A stretch of DNA of 64,000 nt. Origin: Gentiana macrophylla. Lineage: Eukaryota > Streptophyta > Magnoliopsida > Gentianales > Gentianaceae. This document shows, in pieces, positions 56,441 to 64,000 of this stretch (positions are counted from its first letter, which is position 1; the number at the start of each line of letters is the position of its first letter). The DNA lies in assembly GCA_026214975.1 (NCBI GenBank), contig CM047806.1:100557832-100621831 (forward strand), read 5' to 3'. A program made the position numbers and the translations under genes. A model generated the notes under the pieces. That model was not told the DNA's origin. It was given only the letters and a program-made list of their open reading frames with translations, and ran no database searches.

Positions 56441-56852
56441 TGTGCTTGACTTGTCTTGACTTTACCAACTCTTGTTGACTGAATATCCGAAGTGTCCTAA
56501 AATTCTGGCGAAAGAGACAAAAGTAAAACAAAGAGAACAGTTAGCAACTTCCGCTTCAGTTGGGATTAGACCCAACTGTTGCGGACCTACTAACTAAAAC
56601 TAACAGGGATATAAACAGAATCACAGAGGCTGTCAGAACTTGATTTTATGACCCTCGGTAAATAGGGGGCTACCCACGGTAAACTGGGCTCAGAATTTCT
56701 AATTATGCCTGTAAAACGATGCAGGTTTATTTCAAGACGACTCAAGACTCAAAAAGAAAATAAATTTAAAAGAAAACAACAACTTCTTAATTATAGATAA
56801 AAACGTTTATTCTTGAAATTGGCCGTTGTCCCCAGAAACGGCGCAAAAAGCT
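56441..56852 (-). other. G4 leader and tRNA-Asp primer site
   Basis: Primer site on the minus strand at 56829-56846, TTGCGCCGTTTCTGGGGA, close to the tRNA-Asp complement used by Athila elements. The rest, to the ATG at 56440, is untranslated. Confidence 0.75.
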
Positions 56853-58264
56853 TGATGTCGCGCTTGTAAGTCGCTTATACTTACTAGGTCAATCGTAGTA
56901 TAGCAAGGGAAAATCAAGGTCAATCCCACAGAGACAATGCTACTCAAGTATACATGAGTCTAACGTAATTAAGAAAACATATATGGCCGTTGACCAATAA
57001 TAAACATAAAAGAAACATGATATTCCTTCCCCATCCCATCTATCTACTAACTTGGTATAGTTAATCTTTATGTTTACTTCCCCACACAATTTCCTTAAAC
57101 TTAATCGAACGTTTTAATTCAGTTTTAGCTACGGGTGCATCTCCTAACCCTATCTACTTTCATTGTAAGGATAGCAGACAATCTATACGCAACTACTCTC
57201 ATTCGTTGGTTGTATTAGTTCATACGCAATAAGATCTAGAAATGCCGGAACACGACCGAAAACCTCTTTAAGCAGCTATCGACAATGACGAGCACGTTCT
57301 AGGATCTATCAAGACTATGTCGTAACTAACACTTCATCTTGCAAGTCCTTCGTGTTAATTTACGAATTACGAATATTATATTAGCAAGACCTAATTAACC
57401 GCTTTTAATAATTCTTGTCGATCAACGTGGCGACGTTGAATCTCCAAATTAAGGTAACCTAAAAATGCCTCGGTAACCCGGTATAGATCGCCGGTTTACC
57501 AAGAGCGTGGTTCTTAATCGAGAATCTACATTGCTTCGTTGATTAATTCAAGTAACTTATGGGGTTGTTAAACATGCAGATTAACTATAACACGTAAATA
57601 CAAATACATCTACCATAATAAAGACATAATGGAACGTTCAAAGCTTCATACCTTCAACTATGGATCTCTAGCTTGATCGACTCAAGATAGAGATGGCAAG
57701 GAGGGAAGAAACCAGAAAATAAATCACCAAAAGCTCAAAGAAACTTTATTTTATCAAATTGTATAAAACCTATCAAAGTATATGAAAACTAATGGAGAAT
57801 ATCTTCACACATTGTAATTCATGTTCTGCGGCCTGATATAGATACATTAGCTGACTTAAGACTCAATAAAACCCTAACCGACCTAGTAGATGAGGCAGAC
57901 TTTAACTTTGTGTCCCCTAAGGCCTCGGTAAACCGGACCTAGCCCACGGTTTACCTGTCCAGCTCTTCATCTCTTTTTCTGGAAGATTTCTTCTTGGACT
58001 TCATTCACTTTGCCCAATGTCTTCCTTTTAGCCCATATCCGTCCTTAGCTGTTCCAGACTTTGGTACATCCTGAAAAGGGTATAAACAAGGTAAAGCAGT
58101 ACCAAATCTCCGGGATAATAATATAGATGCAGAATCGTAAACCTAGAATCATGCACATAGCATTTAACACATATTCCATATGATAACGAGCATATTTATC
58201 CTCTCTTGAGCATAATTCAGGGTGAATAAAGGTATAATTAATGGTACTATTTAGAGCGTTATCA
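56853..58264 (-). repeat. 5' LTR of G4
   Basis: 1412 bp, minus strand TGATAACGCTCTAAATAG to GCGCGACATCA. The last 250 bases share the GGGATTGACCTTGAT and GACCTAGTAAGTA blocks with the G2 and G5 LTRs. In place of the 3' LTR TATA box it has CTATATCAG (57833-57841). Confidence 0.92.
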
Positions 58265-59323
58265 TGACTTCATTTGACTTCCTGAAATCAATGCACACTC
58301 TGTGCCCAAAGAACAGTTTGACCAGTATCAACTCAGGGAACTCATTTGGCTGGACAATTAATCCTCCCTTCTTCGGCACGGCATGTATGGGGCTCACCCA
58401 CTCACTCTACTACAAAATATGTTATAGGTCACACTTAAAAATGATAATAATCACGCTTTAATAAAACCAAGACAAAGAAAAAAATATATATCGACTTACA
58501 ACTTTCTATCACAATTATTGAAAACCGAGATAAGTTATATCAATCAATCTCATTTTTAAAGTGTCACTTGATTGATATGATATTTCGGTCACTGTTATTG
58601 GAAAACCGAGATATATAATATCAATCAATCTCAATTTTCAATTGTGACTGGATTGATTTTATATTTCTATCACAGTTATTGAAAAAGCGAGATAAATTAT
58701 CTCACTCAATCTCACTTCAAAATAGTGACTGAATTGATATCAATATTTTTGTCACAATTATTGAAAAAACAAGATAAATTATATCAATCAATCTCACTTT
58801 TAAACTGTGATTGAATTGATATGATATTTTTGTCACATTGATTGAAAAAACGACATAAATTATATCAATCAATCTCATTTTTAAACTGTGACTGAAATTA
58901 TAATATTTTTGTCATAATTATAGAAAAAGGGAGACAAATTACATGATCACTATCTAAAATTGGGAAAATGATTCTCATTTCATGCATCTTGATAACCTCC
59001 CCTTTAACAACATCTTTCAATTGTGCCGTCAGCCTCCTTTGAGGTTGCGCCACTATGTTCTTGGCAGGATCAACAAAGATCTGATGCATAAAGACTGAGG
59101 GACTGATCCTTCGGATATCAGCAATTGTCCACACAAGATCTCCCATGTATTCCCTCGGTACTCGTAATAGTTTCTCCTCCTCAAACGTAGATAAAGACAA
59201 TGAAATAAATAAGGGGAGAGTATCTTCATGTAAGAACATGTATTTCAAGTGCGAAGGTAAAGGCTTCAACATTAAATTTTGGGGTGGCTCCTCCAATGAT
59301 GTCCTCTGCTTCTTTCCAGTCAA
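58265..59323 (-). pseudogene. G5 reverse transcriptase, N-terminal part
   Basis: 59323-58952 is open: PLPSHLKYMFLHEDTLPLFIS, EEEKLLRVPREYMGDLVWTIADIRRISPSVFMHQI, QRRLTAQLKDVVKGEVIKMHEMRIIFPILDS. After M2 the sense resumes at 58402: SEWVSPIHAVPKKGGLIVQ, LVKLFFGHRVCIDFRKSN, stopping at G4. These are the fingers of an Athila RT; the palm with the catalytic motif is absent from the window. The reading frame of the 3' end of this stretch (58951-58898) runs into M2. Confidence 0.88.
58407..58946. mobile_element. 540-bp insertion M2 built of ~81-bp tandem repeats
   Basis: Flanked by TCACT at 58402-58406 and 58947-58951, and its removal restores the G5 RT sense. Five to six units of about 81 bp start near 58507, 58587, 58668, 58751, 58832 and 58912, each with TCACAATTATTGAAAA, TTATATCAATCAATCTCA and TGTGACTGAATTGATAT blocks; the last two are partly inverted copies of each other. 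The left end CTACTACAAAATATG recalls CACTA-type termini, but no matching right terminus is seen. Probably a non-autonomous DNA transposon. Confidence 0.65.
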
Positions 59324-60057
59324 CTATAGTTCAAAAAAATTTCCGCAAAGGACGATGAATGATTCTATCCACAAAGGAAATGGACGAACTCTGTTGACAC
59401 GCCATTCACTACACCATATCCAAGCTTCAACTTCATCATTGCAATAATCCTTACCTTCTTTTAACAAAAACACGGTTGCACCTTCTTGATCCAATGTTGC
59501 CTGCTGTTGCAACTAATAAACAAGTTCATCTATAGCATCCAACATATAGCAGGAGTCTCCCTCGTCATCAGCATATCACTTGACATATTGAAGATACACT
59601 ATCCTCATTCACCCTCGGAATCAAATCTATTTTATGCTCATCGATTAAAGTCTCACTGGTCATTAAGAAGGGTCTTCCTAGGATCAAAGATACATTAGAA
59701 TTTGTTTACATATCAAACACTACAAAATCAATGGAGAATACAAACTTGTCCACTTTGACCAGGGCATCGTCGACAAATCCACAGGATTGTTTCATACAAC
59801 GATTAACTAGTTTTAGGGTGATAGATGTCTCATTGAACTCTTTCATGCCCAGCTTGTGAAAGATGTATAGTGGACTTAGATTGACGCTAGCCCACAAATC
59901 GCATGAAGCTTTATTCAGTCATACATCTCCAATTGTGCAAGGTATAAGGAATCTCCTACTATCTTTACACTTGGGTGAAACTTTTCATTGCAAAACTCCT
60001 CATTGAGATAGATCGTTTCTAGATCTAAATGATTCCTCTTGTGATAGAATGCATCTT
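59324..60057 (-). pseudogene. G5 retropepsin-like protease region
   Basis: The frame 59897-59706 and its upstream extension read SCDLWASVNLSPLYIFHKLGM, SITLKLVNRCMKQSCGFVDDALVKVDKFVFSIDFVVFDM; after a stop, ILGRPFLMTSETLIDEHKIDLI follows to about 59620. The active-site block is Asp-Leu-Trp-Ala where Athila proteases have Asp-Leu-Gly-Ala. 59324-59512 is the linker toward RT (EGKDYCNDEVEAWIW). At least two stops. Confidence 0.8.
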
Positions 60058-61748
60058 TCAAGAATTTGCATACTCAGGTATTCTAGCCAGTGCCTCTACC
60101 AAGGGAATGCTGACTTGTAACATCTTAAACATCTCGATAAAATTTTGTAATGGCACTGTCATTAGGTTTGGACATTCTAAGGGGTAGGGCAAAAAATCAA
60201 GATTAATAATAACTGTGTTCTGAGACTTACTTCCAGATCGCTGCTCCTTCTCCTTGGCTTCAGTTAGATCCACAGAACTCCACCTTGGTGGGCTCGAGAT
60301 CCTCCTTGGTGACTCCCTTATTTCTCCAGATTCTGCCGCATCCTTATCTCTGCATGAGAGATTCACTCCTTCCTCGATCACAGGTCCAGGAAACTGCTTA
60401 CCACTTCTTATCATGATCATGTTGACATCCATCGGGTTCTTCTCTGTATTGCTTGGTAACCCACCCGGAGCGTGTTCTAACACATGCTTGGCTATTTGCC
60501 CCACTTGGTGAGACAAATTCTGAACTGAAGCTTCTTGTTTCGTCATACGTGTTTCATTTTTCTGACAATACTTGTTGAAATTCGTGCCTTGTTCACTCAT
60601 TGACTTGGTCAATTGAGTGATGCTCTCAGTATATGTCATGCTCATTTTCTCCATTGTTGCCTCCGATCCACTAGACTTGTTTTATTGTGGGAAAAGGCAC
60701 AAGTTGTCCTTGACCTCCCTTCACAATTAGAGTCAATATACCTGAATCTAGGGTGGTCATGAGTTCCCGGACGATAACCGCCCCCATATGGGTTCCTTGT
60801 CTTCCAATGTAATTCACGTCCGCTGTGTCAGGGGTCAGTATGCCATGAACCTTCTCCACTTTGGAAATCCGATCTTGCATACCATCCATATTTTCATTGA
60901 TCCCCACCAGCTGATTTTGTTAAGAAGTATCTTCACTGAGGATTCCCTAACCTGACCGGACTTTCTCAACCACTTGAGTTCCTCACTGACTTGTCAATTC
61001 GATTTTCTTGAGCTTCTCGTATGCCTCATCAGGTGATAGCAATGCATAGCATCTATTGCTCAAACCAATAAGTCTCATTTTTCACTTGGCCTCAATCAGT
61101 GGTAAAAGCTCTCACCCTTATTGGTAAAGAGATATCGTGGTGTCGGCATCTTCATTGTGCCTTCTTAAAATGCTCCCACACTTCCTCGAATTTCTCACAT
61201 TGGTTCTGCTTAAAATTCATTATTTCATGTATCATCTAGAGGGACTTCCTACCGGGCAATATTTGTTCATAAATTTACGATGTAGGTCGGTCCACGTCTC
61301 GAATCGAACTCGCTAACATGGACACAAGCCACTGTTTGGCGTTATCCTTCAGTGTGAATGGAAACCGCTTCAACTTCATATTCTTCTCAAGAACTCCTAC
61401 CAGCTGTGCCGTGCTGATAATCTCCAGGAAATTGGTGACGTGAACACTTGGATCTTCATTCGGTATCCCATGGAAGGTAGTGTAACTAGTCAACATCTGA
61501 ATGATGTTCGTCTTTGGATAAAATACCTCAACTGCATTCTAAGGTGGTACAATCGTTGGCACGAATCGCTTCAATTGTTGGAACCGCATAACTATCGCTC
61601 ATCCATAGCAATTACTTGGGTTGATCCACTGCGAGCTCTATTAGCCTCATCTCGCTCCATTCGAGAACCGCCATATCTTCATCGTGATCCTCCAACAAAG
61701 GGGGATCTTTTCTAGCCCGTCTTCACTTTGATCCCTTCGCGTTTCCAT
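60058..61748 (-). pseudogene. G5 Gag (Retrotrans_gag type)
   Basis: ATG at 61748 (METRRDQSEDGLEK). After frame changes, 61496-61275 holds FHGIPNEDPSVHVTNFLEI, LVGVLEKNMKLKRFPFTLKDNAKQWL, the capsid block of Ty3/Gypsy Gag (PF03732-like). The middle (61270-60910) is degenerate. 60907-60671 and 60654-60058 (198 open codons) are the C-terminal part with QEASVQNLSHQVGQIAKHV, a helical block usual in Athila Gag, then PPRWSSVDLTEAKEKEQ and LPYPLECPNL. No zinc knuckle is seen. Confidence 0.85.
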
Positions 61749-62217
61749 CATTGTCACCGCTTTTCTATTTGGTTTCTAGATTTTTCTTGCTAGCTTGTTG
61801 TTCTCTTTAGAAAAATTTTCGATCTCAGGTAAGAATTCCTTTAGCTTGGATGCTGAACATTTAGTGGCATACTGCGAAACAAAACCAATAAACTATTGGG
61901 CAATCGCGGCGGCTGTTTTTACACTTGTGTTTGCGGACACAAAAAAATAATGACTCTTACTACACTACTGACTCTTTTCTGACTAAACATAACAGAATAG
62001 GTTCTGCAGAATCTATCGAATCCCACCGTGTTGACAAAGCTTCCGCCTAGGCGGACAAAATTTTCTAGATTGAAACAAAACATATGATGTTATTACTCAA
62101 TTATTCATAGACAACTAAACTGGACTTAATAATTACAGAATACTAATATACACAAGTACTCAATCTCAAATTCAAAAGTATTCTTGACACTAGTCCCTAG
62201 AAACGATGCTAAAAACT
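61749..62217 (-). other. G5 leader and primer-binding site
   Basis: Untranslated. The primer site at 62194-62212 reads TTTAGCATCGTTTCTAGGGA on the minus strand, a decayed tRNA-Asp complement followed by ACTAG. Confidence 0.65.
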
Positions 62218-62595
62218 TGATCGCGTGTAGATAACGACACTAGCAAGAGGACTAGTCCAATCAGAGTATAGTTTTTGCGAATCAAGGTCGATCCCCAAGG
62301 ACTAGTAAGGATACAATTGAAATTAAGATTGAGAAAAAATTAAGGTTGTCCTTGACCAAATAAAGTTTAAGTAAAGTAAATAATTGACAACCAAAACCAC
62401 ACAAGCACGCTTCTTATGAGTTCTCAAAAGATTCCTCTTAACTATGAGTAATTAAACCCTTCCCCCAATTATAAATTTATTTTCCTCGTTGATGAATTTT
62501 AAATCATTAACAGTTATGGGTGGTACTCCCTAATTTTGACATACTTCCATTATAAGTACAGTATATACCTGTGTGCAACTAAACTACCGTAGGCC
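62218..62595 (-). repeat. 5' LTR of G5, 3' portion (LTR A)
   Basis: Its minus-strand end ...ACACGCGATCA is next to the primer site. It shows the TTAACAGTTATGGGTGGTAC block homologous to AACAGCTACGGGTGCTAC in LTR B and ACTGAATT...GGGTGCATCTCC in G4. It stops at 62595, where LTR B begins. Confidence 0.75.
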
Positions 62596-63572
62596 TGATC
62601 ATGTGAAACTCACGTACTACTAGTAATATGACTAGGTCTATCGCAATAAAGCAAAGGCGAATCAATGTCGAATACAATAGAGACTCGTAAAAACACGAAC
62701 TAATCAAGATTAAGAACAATTAGGGCGGTCTATGACCAACAATGGTGAAACAGTGACAAAGGTAGCAATTACATGCCAGATCAAACACGGATGCAATACT
62801 ATGAGTTTCTAATATTAGTTCTATTTATGAATTATTAGTTATTTCCCCAATTTATGCGTTTATCTACCCCGTGGTGAATTTTGACTCTTTAACAGCTACG
62901 GGTGCTACCCCTAATATTATGCTAGTTCTATTTGCAATGACAATAGGTGCCTGTATGCAATTAATCTCCTTTGTTGGTTGTATTAATCCACATGCAATAA
63001 GATCTAGGGATAGCCGGCTCAATACCGAGAACCTCCCTAAAGTAGCTATCGACACCGACTAGCACATTCCTAAGGATCGATCTGTACTATGTCCGAAATA
63101 ACACTTCACTTTGCAAGACCTTCATGTTAATTTACGATAACATGTAAATAGTTGACTAGACTACTAACATATAAATTAAATCATGTGATCACGAGTAGCT
63201 AGCTAGTGCCGATTATAAGAACTATGATTTACTAGGTATTCAGATTTAGCGATAAAGATCGTCCTAGATCTGAAGAGCACAACCATTATTTCATGATTTA
63301 TTGCCCAAAGAATCAGATCTAAACAAAAAATGGTGTATGTAAACTAACTACTACATAATTAGAACTAGTATAAACATTCAATGCATACTAATCACAAAAG
63401 AAAGAACGACAAATCTAAACTATAAAGTGAAAAGTCATACCTTGAATACATTAGTATAGATCTTCCTCAGATCTCTTCCTAAAAGGCTAATCTGTCGGAT
63501 CCATGACTAGAACTAATAGAAAATAAATAAAGAAAAATATTACTTTTATTGCATAGTAGTACTATTTAGTAA

Positions 63573-63577
<5 letters not shown>
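62596..63577 (-). repeat. Nested Athila-like LTR, 3' two thirds (LTR B)
   Basis: Minus strand ends ...CACATGATCA at 62596, inside LTR A. It aligns with G2 LTR positions from about 2150 onward (shared ATGGATCCGAC, AGAGATCTGAGGAAGAT, GGGTGCTAATCC-type blocks). It breaks at the TA microsatellite; the first ~480 bp of the LTR are missing. Open frames at 62864-63062 are LTR sequence. Confidence 0.7.

Positions 63578-63630
<53 letters not shown>
63578..63630. repeat. (AT)n microsatellite
   Basis: About 26 uninterrupted AT units at the truncation point of LTR B. Confidence 0.97.
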
Positions 63631-63633
<3 letters not shown>

Positions 63634-64000
63634 TTGGTCTTCCGCCTAATTTCTCCAATATTTTAAGCCCATTTTAGGTTCACCCACACGTGACCGGTTC
63701 CGGGTCTCTGGCACGACCCTCCAGTTCCGGATCCAAAATGGAACCGGAACCGCCGGTTCCAATTTCTAGCCGGTTCCGCCGGGTCTCGAGAACCGGCGGG
63801 TTTGACGGTTCCCCGGGCCGGTTCCGGGTCTCGGCGGTTCCCAGGTCTAGACGGTTCAGATTACGGTTCCGATCACGGTTCTGATCACGGTTCCAATCAC
63901 GGTTCCAAAAAAATCAATATTTTTTTTAGAAAATTTGTATAACATACATTAAAATTAATAATAAATTCTAATTGGTTATTAAACTATATATATTATTTAA
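63631..64000. repeat. GC-rich GGTTCC repeat region and AT-rich end
   Basis: 63690-63905 is dense in CGGTTCC and its complement GGAACCG, at first irregular and then as 13-bp direct units GATCACGGTTCC(A/G) from about 63860 to 63905. A 64-codon frame over it is Arg/Ser-rich because of the repeat and is not called a gene. 63907-64000 is AT-rich with nothing recognised. Confidence 0.75.

Larger units (their letters stand above)
51128..58264 (-). mobile_element. Non-autonomous Athila-like element G4
   Basis: From right: 5' LTR (56853-58264, 1412 bp), tRNA-Asp type primer site, a short ORF, a retropepsin ORF, a spacer, a promoter-like region, a 3' ORF of plant-transposon type, a long 3' UTR with MITE M1, polypurine tract and 3' LTR (51128-51788, cut by C5). 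No RT, RNase H or integrase is found, and there is no space of sufficient size for them. It is inserted into the RT gene of G5. Confidence 0.85.
58265..62595 (-). mobile_element. Athila-like element G5 (5' part of the host element)
   Basis: From right: end of the 5' LTR (62218-62595), tRNA-Asp primer site, leader, gag, protease, start of RT. RT is broken at 58264/58265 by G4. Strand and domain order make it continuous with G3, which has the remaining RT, RNase H and integrase; I infer one element. M2 sits inside its RT. Confidence 0.8.

Noticed and set aside
58505..58945. Regularly spaced repeats resembling a CRISPR array
   Set aside because: Units are contiguous ~81-bp tandem copies without unique spacers, in a plant retrotransposon.
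63690..63884. Arg/Ser-rich 64-codon frame as a small protein
   Set aside because: The composition comes from the GGTTCC repeat and open frames appear on both strands.

Overview
The window is nuclear DNA of a flowering plant. It consists almost entirely of LTR retrotransposons nested inside one another, of two kinds: Ty1/Copia elements with Sirevirus-like pol motifs, and Ty3/Gypsy elements of the Athila type. I see no host gene, no tRNA or rRNA gene, and no bacterial-style feature. LTRs opening with TGTTGG, primer-binding sites for tRNA-Met and tRNA-Asp, 5-bp target duplications and two small DNA-transposon-like insertions point to an angiosperm. I cannot name the species.

Labels used below. 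G1 is an Athila-like LTR fragment (1-398, minus). G2 is the 3' end of a plus-strand Athila-like element (399-3113). G3/G5 is an old minus-strand Athila element that acts as the host: G5 (58265-62595) carries LTR, gag, protease and the start of RT; G3 (17480-18534 and 3114-4036) carries the end of RT, RNase H and integrase. C1 (4037-17479, plus) is a Sirevirus-like Copia inserted in the G3 integrase; it contains S1, a solo LTR (12252-13637). C2 (18535-24389, plus) is an older Copia inserted in the G3 RT. C3 (24390-40885, minus) is a 5'-truncated Copia that contains C4 (27237-34806, plus), a Copia lacking RT and RNase H. C5 (40886-51127, minus) is a 3'-truncated Copia that contains C6 (43466-48436, minus), a complete young Copia. 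G4 (51128-58264, minus) is a non-autonomous Athila-like element; C5 sits in its 3' LTR and G4 itself sits in the G5 RT. M1 (52066-52294) and M2 (58407-58946) are small insertions. A nested LTR (62596-63577), a TA microsatellite and a GGTTCC-rich repeat close the window.

Reading G3 and G5 as one original element, all the missing ends (5' half of C3, 3' end of C2, RT palm of the host, half of the G4 3' LTR, 3' half of C5) meet at one point near 40885. A single deletion there would explain them all.

Two themes stand out. First, C1, C3 and G4 carry a 3' ORF preceded by its own TATA-containing promoter-like region; in C3 and G4 the N-terminal part of that ORF looks alike although one is Copia and the other Gypsy. 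Second, long patches show CAG and CTG replaced by CG-containing strings relative to sister copies, even inside primer-binding sites. This looks like a sequencing artefact at CHG-methylated cytosines, and it probably causes many of the frameshifts, so ORF breaks here should not all be read as biological decay.
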